Below, piece by piece: positions 52,159 to 60,825 of a stretch of 64,000 nt of DNA. The translations under genes were made by a program, and so were the position numbers. Source of the stretch: Saccharibacillus sp. O23 (GTDB lineage: Bacteria; Bacillota; Bacilli; Paenibacillales; Paenibacillaceae). Below the pieces are notes generated by a model that did no database searches, was not told where the DNA came from, and worked only from the letters and a program-made list of their open reading frames with translations. The stretch lies in NCBI RefSeq assembly GCF_002205895.1, contig NZ_NJDE01000009.1:124001-188000 (forward strand), written 5' to 3'. Position 1 is the stretch's first letter; each line of letters opens with the position of its first letter.

Positions 52159-52905
52159 ATGATCACGACGACAGGTTTGTCCAAACATTTTCAGAATCTC
52201 GAAGTGCTCAAAAGCATCGATCTTCAAGTCGCCGCGCGCGATATCGTGGTCGTCTTGGGACCGAGCGGCTCGGGCAAAAGTACGCTGCTGCGCTGCCTGA
52301 ACGGTCTGGAAGACATCTCCGGCGGCAGTTTCGAAGTGAACGGAATTCGCGTGGACGCTTCGGCTTCCAAGCGCGCGCGCCAGCAGGCGACGCGGGAGAT
52401 TCGCAGACAGAGCGGCATGGTGTTCCAGCAGTTCAATCTCTATCCGCATATGACGGCGCTCGGCAACGTGACCGAAGGTCTGGTTACGGTGAAAAAGCTG
52501 CCTAAAGAGCAGGCTGTCGCGATCGGCCGCAAACTGCTCGACCGCGTCGGGCTTGCGGAGCGGGAAGATTATTATCCGTCCCGTCTCTCGGGCGGGCAGC
52601 AGCAGCGGGTCGCGATCGCGCGCTCGCTGGCGATGGAACCGGCCGTCATGCTGTTCGACGAACCGACTTCCGCGCTGGACCCCGAATTGGTCGGCGAAGT
52701 GCTCAGCGTCATGAGGGAGCTGGCTCAAGAAGGCATGACCATGCTGGTCGTGTCGCACGAGATGAAATTCGCCCGCGAAGTGGCAAGCAAAGTCGTCCTG
52801 ATGGCCGAAGGGAATATTGTCGAAGAAGCGGCTCCGCAGCGCTTTTTCGAAGATCCGCAGCAGGAACGGACACGGAAGTTCCTGCGTCAAATCAATGAAA
52901 TTTAA
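52159..52905 (+). CDS. Amino-acid ABC ATP-binding protein
   Basis: The 248 residues show Walker A GPSGSGKS (34-41), Q-loop GMVFQQFNLYPH, signature LSGGQQQR, Walker [15 protein letters not shown], and H-loop SHEM. It is GlnQ/TcyC-like and a paralogue of the ATPase at 15704. It completes the second amino-acid importer of the window. Confidence 0.95.
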   Translation: MITTTGLSKHFQNLEVLKSIDLQVAARDIVVVLGPSGSGKSTLLRCLNGLEDISGGSFEVNGIRVDASASKRARQQATREIRRQSGMVFQQFNLYPHMTALGNVTEGLVTVKKLPKEQAVAIGRKLLDRVGLAEREDYYPSRLSGGQQQRVAIARSLAMEPAVMLFDEPTSALDPELVGEVLSVMRELAQEGMTMLVVSHEMKFAREVASKVVLMAEGNIVEEAAPQRFFEDPQQERTRKFLRQINEI

Positions 52906-52948
52906 GTCAAAGTAAAGTTTAAGCATGAAGAAAGAAGGTTAGCTTATC

Positions 52949-53383
52949 ATGAACGTATCGACAATCTGGAAAGGCGGCCGCAAGTTCGATTCGACCGGGC
53001 CGTCCGGTTATTCCGTAGGCATGGACGCGACGCCGAAATACGGCGGAAACGGCGAAGGCATGACGCCGATGGAGCTGCTGCTGGCCGGACTCGGCGGCTG
53101 CATGGGGATCGACATCACGATGATTTTGGACCGGTTTTTGTCCGACATCAGCCGGATCGAGATCCAAGCGGACGGAACGCGCAAAGAAACGAATCCTTCG
53201 GGCTTCACGTCGATCGATCTGTTTTTCCGTATCGACGGGACCGTTCCCGATTACCGGATCTGGAAAGCGCTGCTGATGGCCGAAGAGAAATACTGCGCGG
53301 TCTCCGACTCGCTCAAAGCGGACATTAACCTGCGTCTGATCCTGAACGGGGTCGAAGTGCCGAAACCGGAGAAAGCGGTCTGA
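52949..53383 (+). CDS. OsmC family peroxiredoxin-like protein
   Basis: The 144-residue YhfA/OsmC-type protein has a peroxidatic/resolving cysteine pair, Cys51 (GLGGCMGID) and Cys116 (EEKYCAVSDSL). Family signatures are MTPMELLLAGLGGC and CAVSDSL. It reduces organic hydroperoxides with thiol cofactors or handles thiol adducts. It follows the ABC genes by 43 bp and shares their terminator. Linkage to amino-acid uptake suggests handling of sulfur-containing or oxidised substrates. Confidence 0.92.
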   Translation: MNVSTIWKGGRKFDSTGPSGYSVGMDATPKYGGNGEGMTPMELLLAGLGGCMGIDITMILDRFLSDISRIEIQADGTRKETNPSGFTSIDLFFRIDGTVPDYRIWKALLMAEEKYCAVSDSLKADINLRLILNGVEVPKPEKAV

Positions 53384-53400
53384 GCCGTTCTTTCATCCCA

Positions 53401-53437
53401 AAGCCGCCGGCGTTTATCTACGCTGACGGCTTTTTTT
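53401..53437 (+). terminator. Terminator of the tetR-ABC-osmC operon
   Basis: AAGCCG.CGGCGT pairs with ACGCTG.CGGCTT (one mismatch) and is followed by seven Ts. Confidence 0.85.
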
Positions 53438-53452
53438 CGTTTGCTCCCCGAA

Positions 53453-53995
53453 TCAGATCGATTCGCAAGCCGCTCCGGCCCTATTCGATACATACTCGAC
53501 ATAAGCCGCCGCGCTGTTTTCAACCTCTTGATCGCTCACCCGGAACGAAGCGCCGAACAAAGCGAAAGGCGGCAGTTCGATCGCGCCGACATGGCGGAGG
53601 CTGGCTTTGAACGGAGCGAGGATCTGGTCGACGGTGAAGGAGACGCCGCCTTCCGGCAGATAATTGGCCTTTTGGTCTCCGATCGAGATCGCCGTTCCGA
53701 TCGATTTGCCGCGAAGTTTGGTACCGCTCGAGCCGTAAGTCCATACGTCGTCGAACCACTTTTTGAGCAGAGGCGGGCAGCTGTACCAATAAAGCGGAAA
53801 CTGCAAGATGACGCGGTCGTATCGTTCCAGCCGTTCTTGTTCCTGCCACACATCGATCTGCCAATCGGAATAGGCGGCGTATAATTCGTGTACGTCGATC
53901 CGATCCGAATGCCGCAGCAGTTCTTCGCGCCAACGGCGGTTCACGCGGGACGTTTCGATATTCGGATGAGCGAGGATCACCAGAGTTTTGTTCAT
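53453..53995 (-). CDS. NAD(P)H-dependent flavodoxin-fold oxidoreductase
   Basis: The ATG at 53995 has AAAGGAG 8 nt upstream; the frame is open to 54085. The 180-residue protein is of the KefF/YwrO/MdaB-like flavodoxin_2 family: VILAHPN..TSRVNRRW, YDRVILQFPLYWYSCPPLLKKWFDDVWTYG, GKSIGTAISIG. It reduces quinones with FMN/FAD and NAD(P)H. It is divergent from an HxlR regulator, the usual redox- or quinone-sensing partner of such enzymes. Confidence 0.92.
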   Translation of the reverse strand: MNKTLVILAHPNIETSRVNRRWREELLRHSDRIDVHELYAAYSDWQIDVWQEQERLERYDRVILQFPLYWYSCPPLLKKWFDDVWTYGSSGTKLRGKSIGTAISIGDQKANYLPEGGVSFTVDQILAPFKASLRHVGAIELPPFALFGASFRVSDQEVENSAAAYVEYVSNRAGAACESI

Positions 53996-54091
53996 GGTCG
54001 AGTCTCCTTTGGTTCGATCATTATTGTGGATCATTGCGGGATGCCGCTTATTATGCACCCGATTCGGCTGGATGAAAATACGCACAATGAA

Positions 54092-54104
54092 GTAAGAAGC
54101 TTAC
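54092..54104. promoter_or_regulatory. HxlR operator candidate
   Basis: GTAAGAAGCTTAC is a 13-bp palindrome midway between the divergent flavodoxin-fold and hxlR genes. GTACGTACTGG follows closely, recalling the TACT/AGTA half-sites of HxlR-type repressors. Confidence 0.5.
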
Positions 54105-54195
54105 CTCAAGGTACGTACTGGACCGGGTATACGAACGATGGGATAATAGACTTTTACGGGAACGTCGGCAGCGGCAAACGGAGGTGGGGACGAAG

Positions 54196-54567
54196 ATGAA
54201 AACCTATAATATGGGGATCGAAGCCACGCTCGAAATCATCGGAGGCAAATGGAAAGCGCTGATTATCTGCCTGCTGATGACCGGCGTGAAGCGGACGGGC
54301 GAACTTCGCCGCGGCATTGAAGGCATCTCGGAGAAAGTGTTGATCCAGCAGCTTCGCGAACTGGAACGGGACGGGCTGGTCGAACGCAAAGTATACGAGC
54401 AGATGCCGCCCAAGGTCGAATACCGGCTGACGGCATACGGCGTGACCGCGAACGAGATCGTGGCGGTGATGTGCCGTTGGGGCACGGAAAATATCCGGAT
54501 GAGGCAGCAGCGCGGAGAAGCGATCGAATGGACGGAGACCCGCGAAGAATCGGAAGAAGCCGAATAA
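54196..54567 (+). CDS. HxlR family regulator
   Basis: The ATG at 54196 has GGAGGTG 9 nt upstream. The 123-residue winged helix has the family pattern IGGKWKALIICLLMTGVKRTGELRR.I.GISEKVL.QQLRELE.DGLVERKVYE..PPKVEY.LT..G. No conserved N-terminal Cys of the YodB/CatR type is present, so sensing is not through a Cys6-like residue. It probably represses the divergent oxidoreductase. Confidence 0.92.
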   Translation: MKTYNMGIEATLEIIGGKWKALIICLLMTGVKRTGELRRGIEGISEKVLIQQLRELERDGLVERKVYEQMPPKVEYRLTAYGVTANEIVAVMCRWGTENIRMRQQRGEAIEWTETREESEEAE

Positions 54568-54586
54568 GAGTTTTACGCAAAAAAAC

Positions 54587-54626
54587 AAGCGATCTCGCAC
54601 CGGAAGACGGGCGGATCGCTTTTTTG
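54587..54626. terminator. Bidirectional terminator, hxlR and vanZ-like genes
   Basis: AAGCGATC/GATCGCTT with an inner CGC/GCG pair; T-runs on both strands. Confidence 0.8.
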
Positions 54627-54648
54627 TTAGGGGCGGAGCGGGATCGGA

Positions 54649-55578
54649 TTACTGCCAGAAATACTGCATCTTTCGATAACCGACGTCCCATACTTTCTCG
54701 CTGCCTTCCACGGTGATCGTCAGCACGCCGCCTTTTTCGAACTCCCATTCGAAAGTCTGAGGCGTATGGCCTTGATATTCTTCGGAATTGGAGAGAATCT
54801 CTCGGCCGTCCACGGAAGCGCTGATCGAGCCTTTGAACTCGGCGCCGTCGGGGATACCGTATTGCAAACTAAACCGAAGTTCTTCGGGATCTAAACGATA
54901 CGTGTACGTTTGCTTGGACGAAGCTCCGGAATCGTAAAGGTTGAATTCGGGAACGATCTGCCGACCTCCGATTTCGAAAGGCTTAAGCTTCTCGCTTGCT
55001 GCCGCTTCCGGACTGCCGCCTTCCCGTTCGGTGACGGCCGTGAACGGTGCGGGAGTTTTGGCGAACGCTTTGTCGATTCCGAAGCCGACGCCCCATACGC
55101 CGATGAACAGCACGGCTACGGACAGGCATGCCAGCATGACTTTTCGCCGCATATCCGGTCCGCGAACCGCCATCCGGTAAGCCGCGAATCCGATGCACGC
55201 GCCGAGCGTATTGCGCAAGACGTCGTCCACATCGAAACTGCCGAGGAACGTTAACGCTTGAATCGTCTCCAGAACGAGAATGGCTAAGACGAATCCGATC
55301 AGGAAACGAACGAACGTCATCGGGCGCAGCAAAGGAATCAGGATGCCGAACGGAACGAACGCCGCGATATTTCCGATGCTGACCAGATCCATCACGGTCG
55401 GCGGCAGGAGATCGGGCAGATCGGGCAGTTTGAGGAAGTTGCCGGGTACCCAAATAAACGTGTAACTTCCGTCTCCTGCCCCGGAATCGGCCCGGCCGAA
55501 AGCGAAAAACATAAAATAAAGAATCAAAACGGTATAGATCAGAGTCGCTGCCCCGATCGTTTTGCGGGATTTAAACAT
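54649..55578 (-). CDS. VanZ family membrane protein with extra C-terminal domain
   Basis: The ATG at 55578 has AAGGAG 7 nt upstream; the ATG at 55596 lies beyond the ribosome site. Of 309 residues, the VanZ core (about 10-155) has helices with LVSIGNIAAFVPFGILIPLL and ETIQALTFLGSFDVDDVLRNTLGACIG. A fifth helix (FIGVWGVGFGIDKAF) leads to an extracytoplasmic beta-rich domain of about 120 residues. VanZ relatives affect glycopeptide tolerance in some species; the role here is unknown. Confidence 0.85.
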   Translation of the reverse strand: MFKSRKTIGAATLIYTVLILYFMFFAFGRADSGAGDGSYTFIWVPGNFLKLPDLPDLLPPTVMDLVSIGNIAAFVPFGILIPLLRPMTFVRFLIGFVLAILVLETIQALTFLGSFDVDDVLRNTLGACIGFAAYRMAVRGPDMRRKVMLACLSVAVLFIGVWGVGFGIDKAFAKTPAPFTAVTEREGGSPEAAASEKLKPFEIGGRQIVPEFNLYDSGASSKQTYTYRLDPEELRFSLQYGIPDGAEFKGSISASVDGREILSNSEEYQGHTPQTFEWEFEKGGVLTITVEGSEKVWDVGYRKMQYFWQ

Positions 55579-55811
55579 CGTGGTCTCCTTTTTCAAACGG
55601 TTTTCAACAAACGGCGAAGAAGGTCCGGGAAAGGGCCTGTTTTCGCCTCTGTCGTAGAGACGGAACTTTCTCGCTTTTTGTATCGGATCGCGTACAGATT
55701 CGGCCTTTTTTCGTCCGTCTTTTTTTCATACAGTTTTCCCACACTTCTTCCGCAGAAATCCCGAACTTGGCTGATAAGCTAGAAACAAATCCGAACAAGA
55801 GGTGATTCCAA

Positions 55812-56555
55812 ATGAAAAAATGGACAAAAAACGCAGCAGCCGTATTGACCGCAATCAGCTTGATGGGAGGAAGCGCAAGTGCTTTCGCGGCGAGCGCTCC
55901 GGCCAAACCGGTTACCACCGTTCCCGCCAAAACGACGACGTCCGCCGCTCCGGCAGCGACTAAAACGCCTACCGCTAAACCGGCTGCGACGACGACCAAA
56001 CCGGCTGCCAAAACGAACACGGCCGCTCCTGCCAAAACGACGACGTCCGTCAAACCGGCCGCTGCGACTCATCAGACCGCTCCGGTGACCAAAGCTCCGG
56101 CCAAAACGACCGCCGCCAAGACTCCGGCAAGCACGAAGACGGCACCGAAAACCGCCGCTCACAAAACGACTTCGCACAAAACGGCGGCGCACAGCAAAAA
56201 AACACATAAGAAAGCTGCCCACAAAACCGCTAAGCACAAAAAAGCGGCTCACAAAAAGCTTCATCACAAAAAAGCGCATCACAAAGCGGCCGCGCACAAA
56301 AAAGCCGTTACTGCGAAACACGTAAAAGTTACAACGAAAAAAGCCAAAGCCGCTCGCGTGCTGACGAAAGCTCCGGTCAAAAGCGCAGCCGCAACGAAAG
56401 CCAAAGTCACGGCCGCTAAACCGGCAGTCGCGAAATCTTCGGTCAAAAGCGCGCCGAAAACCGTAAAACCGGTTGCGGGCAAAAAGGTAAAAACGACTCC
56501 GGCTGCCGCCAAAACGACCAAAACCGTAAAACCTGCCGCTAAAACCAAAAAGTAA
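55812..56555 (+). CDS. Secreted Lys/Ala/Thr/Pro-rich, histone H1-like repeat protein
   Basis: The 247 residues start with a signal peptide (MKKWTKNAAAVLTAISLMGGSASAFA). They are almost wholly low complexity: Pro/Ala/Lys/Thr repeats (PAKTTTS, KPAAK), a His/Lys block (about 115-165: AHKK, HHKKAH repeats) and a C-terminal KPA/KTVK region. It is strongly basic with no hydrophobic core and no cell-wall anchor motif. It might bind anionic wall polymers or DNA outside the cell, or metals through the His-rich part. It could be a real gene in spite of its composition: it has a ribosome site (AGAGGTG), a signal peptide and a terminator. Confidence 0.75.
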   Translation: MKKWTKNAAAVLTAISLMGGSASAFAASAPAKPVTTVPAKTTTSAAPAATKTPTAKPAATTTKPAAKTNTAAPAKTTTSVKPAAATHQTAPVTKAPAKTTAAKTPASTKTAPKTAAHKTTSHKTAAHSKKTHKKAAHKTAKHKKAAHKKLHHKKAHHKAAAHKKAVTAKHVKVTTKKAKAARVLTKAPVKSAAATKAKVTAAKPAVAKSSVKSAPKTVKPVAGKKVKTTPAAAKTTKTVKPAAKTKK

Positions 56556-56615
56556 GCCTTTTTTCGAGCGCAGACCGCACCCGGTCGCCGATCGCTCGGT
56601 CAGCGAAGCACCGTA

Positions 56616-56662
56616 AACGAGAGGCAGGAATCCAAATTGGATTCCCGCCTCTCGTTCTTTTA
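56616..56662 (+). terminator. Terminator of the Lys-rich protein gene
   Basis: AACGAGAGGC.GGAATCC pairs with GGATTCC.GCCTCTCGTT (one mismatch) and is followed by CTTTTAT. Confidence 0.8.
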
Positions 56663-56749
56663 TAGTAAAGATCAAGCAAGCTGCGTTTCCCGCGTTCCGA
56701 CATACGGATCCGGCAGAGCGGCATGACCATAACCGGGGAGAGAAGACGT

Positions 56750-57451
56750 ATGAGCAAAATTGCGGTAGTGGACGACGATCTGTTTATTCTTCAGCTGTTG
56801 TCCGAATATTTGCGAAAAGAAGGATACGAGGTCGCGTCGTTCTCGGACGGCCGGACGCTCTCGGCGCATATTCGCGGCGAGCGGCCGGATTGTCTGATTC
56901 TGGACATTATGATGCCCGGCATCGACGGATTGACGCTGCTGACCGAGCTGCGCACGTTCACGGAGATGCCGATCATCATGATCTCGGCGCGGGGCGAGGA
57001 GAGCGACCGGATTCAAGGACTGGAATTGGGATGCAGCGATTTTCTGAGCAAGCCTTTTAATCCGAGGGAGCTCGTGGGACGGGTCAAAGCGATGCTGCGT
57101 TTGACGCAGTCGTCGGGTTCGGCGGAAGCGGCGCGCAAAGAAAACCGGATCTGCACGGCGGGCAACGTCCGAATCGACCCCGAATTCCGTCAGGTCCGGA
57201 TCGGTTCGACCGAGGTCGCGCTGACCTCCCGGGAGTTCGATCTGCTGCTGTTTCTCGCTTCGCATCCGGAACGTCCTTTCGAACGGGAGTATCTGATTCG
57301 GCAGGTCTGGAATTACGACTTCCTCGGCGATGTGCGCGTGGTCGACGATCTGGTCAAACGCGTCCGGCGCAAACTGGCGGAATACGCGTCTACTTTGCAT
57401 ATCGATACGGTCTGGGGATTCGGCTACAAAGCGTCGATTCGGCAGGTATAG
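56750..57451 (+). CDS. OmpR/PhoB-type response regulator
   Basis: The ATG at 56750 follows GGGGAGAG; 27 in-frame nt upstream have a weaker start. The 233 residues comprise a REC domain with acidic pair DDD (8-10), phosphoacceptor Asp52 (LILDIMMPGIDG) and KPFNPREL, and a winged-helix domain (VALTSREFDLLLFLASHPERPFEREYLIRQVWNYDFLGDVRVVDDLVKRVRRKL). It pairs with the kinase starting 2 bp after its stop. Confidence 0.95.
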   Translation: MSKIAVVDDDLFILQLLSEYLRKEGYEVASFSDGRTLSAHIRGERPDCLILDIMMPGIDGLTLLTELRTFTEMPIIMISARGEESDRIQGLELGCSDFLSKPFNPRELVGRVKAMLRLTQSSGSAEAARKENRICTAGNVRIDPEFRQVRIGSTEVALTSREFDLLLFLASHPERPFEREYLIRQVWNYDFLGDVRVVDDLVKRVRRKLAEYASTLHIDTVWGFGYKASIRQV

Positions 57452-57453
57452 CC

Positions 57454-58815
57454 ATGCGGACCATTCGCGGGAAACTGCTGATCTCCATGTCGGCGGCGGT
57501 GCTGGTCACGATCGCGGTCACGCTCGGCTTGTTCGTCCGCCTGATCGACGACTTGATGATCAATCAGGTCAAAGTCCAACTGCACGGACAGGTTCGCAAA
57601 GCGCTGCACGTCCTAAACGACGGCGGGCTCGGCGAACTGGATCGCGTCGATTTCAATTACGTCGTGCGCGACGTCATGCTCGACGCGGATTATTTGATTC
57701 TCGACGATCAGCAGCGGGTCGTCAGCGCCAGCAATGCTTCGGAGATCGGCCAAACGCTGCATAACCCGGTCTACAACAACGAAGGAATCGGCAAGGTGGA
57801 CGGCAGCAAAGTGCTGTATACGCAGGCCAAGCTCAACGATCTTCCGTACCGGATCTTCCTGTATTCGCCGATGTCGTCGGTGCGGGGGCTGTACGGTTCG
57901 ATCCTGAGAACGACGCTGCTGTCCACGGCCGTCAGCTTCGTGATCATTCTGCTGATCGGCCTGCTGACCGTCTCGTATATCCTGAAGCCGCTGAACCGTC
58001 TGAAAGAAGCGGTCGACCGTTACGAGCCGGGCAGGCCGCAAGCCGACGCGCTGCCCGATGATCTGCCCGGCGAGATCGGCGATCTGGGCCGCACGTTCCG
58101 CTTTATGGCCGAACGGATCTCCGAACATCAGAAACATCAAGTCGAATTTCTGCAAAACGTCTCGCACGAGCTTCGGACGCCGCTGATGTCGATCGACGGT
58201 TACAGCTACGCGATCCGCGACGGGGTCGTCGATCAGGAAGAAGGCTTGGAAGTGATCGCGTCGCAGTCCCGGCGGATGGTCGAGATGGTCGACAAGCTGC
58301 TGACCTTATCCCGGCTGGAAGCGCTGGACGAGGCTTGGCCCACGCAGCCGATCGAACTCGACGCGCTCGTTCAGGAAGCGCTCGGCCTGATGCGGCCTGC
58401 GGCTTCGGCGCGGAGCTTGACCTTGTCGCTTGCGGGCGGGCCGCTAACCGTACGAACGACCGGCGAGCAGTTGTTTCGTCTGGTCTTGAATCTGCTGCAA
58501 AACGCGGTACGGCATACGCAAGCGGAAGTATCGGTCTTGTTGGAGCGAAAAGGCGACAGCGGCTGGATGCTGCATGTGGACGACGACGGTCCCGGACTCG
58601 CCGAAGACGAGGCGGAAGCCGTATTCAAGCGATTCTATACCGGCCGCAACGGGATTACCGGCCTCGGCCTCGCGATCAGCAGCCAGATCGCGCTGCGGCT
58701 AGGCGGCGAGCTGACCTACGCGAAGTCGCCGCTCGGCGGAGCGCGCTTCAGCTTGTCGCTTCCTTCGGGAGCGGAAGAAGAACAGGCGGATCGGCGCGAT
58801 CGGCAGCAGGCATAG
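57454..58815 (+). CDS. Sensor histidine kinase (HAMP/HisKA/HATPase)
   Basis: The 453 residues comprise TM1 (about 8-28), an extracellular sensor of about 120 residues, TM2 (about 152-174), HAMP, and HisKA with His238 (FLQNVSHELRTPL). The HATPase_c has N box LVLNLLQNAVRHT, DDDGPG and GLGLAIS. The partner regulator lies directly upstream. The stimulus is unknown. A histidine kinase next to vanZ-like and secreted basic protein genes would suit envelope stress, by context only. Confidence 0.94.
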   Translation: MRTIRGKLLISMSAAVLVTIAVTLGLFVRLIDDLMINQVKVQLHGQVRKALHVLNDGGLGELDRVDFNYVVRDVMLDADYLILDDQQRVVSASNASEIGQTLHNPVYNNEGIGKVDGSKVLYTQAKLNDLPYRIFLYSPMSSVRGLYGSILRTTLLSTAVSFVIILLIGLLTVSYILKPLNRLKEAVDRYEPGRPQADALPDDLPGEIGDLGRTFRFMAERISEHQKHQVEFLQNVSHELRTPLMSIDGYSYAIRDGVVDQEEGLEVIASQSRRMVEMVDKLLTLSRLEALDEAWPTQPIELDALVQEALGLMRPAASARSLTLSLAGGPLTVRTTGEQLFRLVLNLLQNAVRHTQAEVSVLLERKGDSGWMLHVDDDGPGLAEDEAEAVFKRFYTGRNGITGLGLAISSQIALRLGGELTYAKSPLGGARFSLSLPSGAEEEQADRRDRQQA

Positions 58816-58905
58816 CCGCAGCTTCGCGATCGCATAACGCCGACCTCGATCGAAGCAAGCGGACAAAATGATGGACAAAACGAACGGACAAAACGAACAA
58901 AAAAC

Positions 58906-58948
58906 GCGAAAAGCCCCGATCTTCCGTACGGAAGTCGGGGCTTTTCGC
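58906..58948. terminator. Very strong bidirectional terminator
   Basis: A 14-bp stem GCGAAAAGCCCCGA, a bulged T, and a further CTTCC/GGAAG stem with loop GTAC are perfectly paired. It separates convergent units. Just before it, GGACAAAAYGA occurs three times (58861-58896). Confidence 0.9.
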
Positions 58949-59029
58949 AGGGCAAGTCCGGAAGAATCGCGGAGCCGCCGCGTTTGAAAATGCGCGCGGC
59001 CCGCTCCCGAATCTTTGCCGTCTTAAGAC

Positions 59030-59584
59030 TTAAGGCTGGTAGCGAGTGACGTCGACGGCCACATGCTCCAGCTTCGTTTTGCTGAGCGAGTGGGCAGGGG
59101 CGTAGATCGTCACGAAACGGTCTTTGAGCGGGAAGGTCAGCATGTCCGTGCCGCCGACTTTGTACCATTTGCCTTTTACGTTGTTGGAGTTCGGCAGCGT
59201 GACGGTCGTGCCTTTGTAGCTGTAGGAATCGTCGCGGGCGGATACGGACACTCTCATGTATTTGAACAAGAACGTGACGCTGTCTCCGCTGACCGCGACC
59301 TTTTTGAACGAGTCGCCCGTGATCATGCGCGTCGGCACGTACGGCGTCTCGAATCCTTCGAAAGCGGCGTAAGCTTTGACGATGCTCTTGTATTGGGCGG
59401 CCGAATAATTCACGTCGCTCAGCGTAAAGTTCAGCTTCTGGGAAGCGGAGGCGGCAGCGGCCGATGTGACGGCCGTCGTCTGCTTGCCCGTGCTTGCCGC
59501 GGCCGAAGCCGACTGAGCCGATACGGTTCCTGTGAGAAGTACGCCTGCGGCGAGGGAAGCCGCGATCCATTGCGGGTAACGCAT
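59030..59584 (-). CDS. Secreted protein, unknown function
   Basis: The ATG at 59584 follows GAAGGAGA. The 184 residues start with a signal peptide (MRYPQWIAASLAAGVLLTGTVSAQSASA). An Ala/Ser/Thr linker precedes a small domain of about 130 residues ending in strand-rich DMLTFPLKDRFVTIYAPAHSLSKTKLEHVAVDVTRYQP. No catalytic motif or anchor is seen and the family is not recognised. It stands alone. Confidence 0.7.
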   Translation of the reverse strand: MRYPQWIAASLAAGVLLTGTVSAQSASAAASTGKQTTAVTSAAAASASQKLNFTLSDVNYSAAQYKSIVKAYAAFEGFETPYVPTRMITGDSFKKVAVSGDSVTFLFKYMRVSVSARDDSYSYKGTTVTLPNSNNVKGKWYKVGGTDMLTFPLKDRFVTIYAPAHSLSKTKLEHVAVDVTRYQP

Positions 59585-59727
59585 AAATAATCCATCTCCT
59601 TCGTGTCTGTTTTTCTTGGCTTGAACTTATCTTAAACCTTGAATGTATCGGTCTTTGAACCGAATTGTATCCAACGTGTAAATAAAATAAGTTTGCGGAG
59701 AACGCGGTCGACACAAGGAGACGGGCA

Positions 59728-60162
59728 TCATCCGGCCAGCAGCACCGCGACGATAAAAAAGAGCTGTACAAGCGTGCGCGTAAGCAGTTTCGGCACCGGT
59801 CTGCCTCCGATCGTCAGCCGCTCGCGCGCCGCCAGCACGTTGGCCGGAAACATGGCGGCCAGCAGCAGCGCAAGCCCGATCGAAGCGGCTCGCGAGGTAG
59901 CGGGCAGCAGCAGGCCGATCGCTCCCGCGATCTCCAGCAGACCGGTCAAAGTGACGATCAACCCGGGACGGGGGAACGTTTTCGGCACCATGCGGATGAG
60001 GTCGGCGCGTTTGCTTCCCCAATGGGCGGACGCGCCGAGCAGCAGCATGACCGCCGAAGCCGCTTGCAGCGACGTCTGCCAACCCGCGAAATGCGCGACG
60101 CCGATCAAGCCGAGCATTCTGAACAGAAGAAACGAGGCGATAAGCGCGTAGAAAGGAATCAC
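59728..60162 (-). CDS. DoxX family membrane protein
   Basis: The start is GTG at 60162, with AAGGAG 8 nt upstream lying across the tetR stop. The 144 residues form four helices with the DoxX-like pattern FRMLGLIGVAHFAGW, PRPGLIVTLTGLLEIAGAIGLLLP, LLLAAMFPANVLAA. DoxX proteins associate with redox enzymes at the membrane or act in thiol stress. It is cotranscribed with the tetR gene, whose stop lies 2 bp upstream. Confidence 0.85.
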   Translation of the reverse strand: MIPFYALIASFLLFRMLGLIGVAHFAGWQTSLQAASAVMLLLGASAHWGSKRADLIRMVPKTFPRPGLIVTLTGLLEIAGAIGLLLPATSRAASIGLALLLAAMFPANVLAARERLTIGGRPVPKLLTRTLVQLFFIVAVLLAG

Positions 60163-60164
60163 GA

Positions 60165-60767
60165 TTACCGCTCCTTCCGGGGCTGCAGCAGGTCGGAGAT
60201 CCATTCGGCGAACGTCCGCGCATCGAACCGCCGAGGCGCGCCCGGAATCGAAGCCCGCACGCGCAGGCCCGTCGTCAGCAGAACGAACAGGTCGGCGGTT
60301 CGGGCCGGATCGACCTCGCTTGAGATCACGCCGTGCCGCTGCCCCGTCTCGATCCACTGACGCGAGAGATCGACGGAGCGCTCGTAATACGCTTTGAGCG
60401 CTTCCGCGATCATAGGCTGATCTTCTTTGCCCAGCAAATAGAGCAGAATCTTGTTCGTCGGGTCTTCCGGATTCTCGTAGACCGAGATACTGTCGGCAAT
60501 CTTCCGCATCGGGTCGGCGAACGACGGCGCGTCGGCATCGACTTCGCTGCGGAAGCCGCGGTCCGTTTCTTCCAGCCGTTCGCGAAGCACCCGCACGAAC
60601 AACTCGTCTTTGCTTTTGACATAATGGAAAATCGCGCCTTTGGACAGATTCGACCGATCCATGATGTCTTTCATCGTGACGGAGTGGCAGCCTTTCTCTT
60701 TGACCAACTCTTTGACCGTGTCCAGCAGCGTCCTCAGCGTCTGCTCGCGGCGTTCTTCTTGTTTCAT
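60165..60767 (-). CDS. TetR/AcrR family regulator
   Basis: The ATG at 60767 has AAGGAGG upstream. The 200 residues show an HTH (LLDTVKELVKEKGCHSVTMKDIMDRSNLSKGAIFHYVKSKDELF) and a YfiR/TetR_C-type C-terminus. A perfect promoter with an operator inside its spacer lies just upstream, so it is autoregulated. It may also affect the divergent SDR gene. It belongs to a group usually linked to multidrug or electrophile response. Confidence 0.9.
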   Translation of the reverse strand: MKQEERREQTLRTLLDTVKELVKEKGCHSVTMKDIMDRSNLSKGAIFHYVKSKDELFVRVLRERLEETDRGFRSEVDADAPSFADPMRKIADSISVYENPEDPTNKILLYLLGKEDQPMIAEALKAYYERSVDLSRQWIETGQRHGVISSEVDPARTADLFVLLTTGLRVRASIPGAPRRFDARTFAEWISDLLQPRKER

Positions 60768-60825
60768 TTCGATTCCTCCTTCGGATCAAACGATACGCGC
60801 ATGTGACGGATAAAAGATTAAGATC

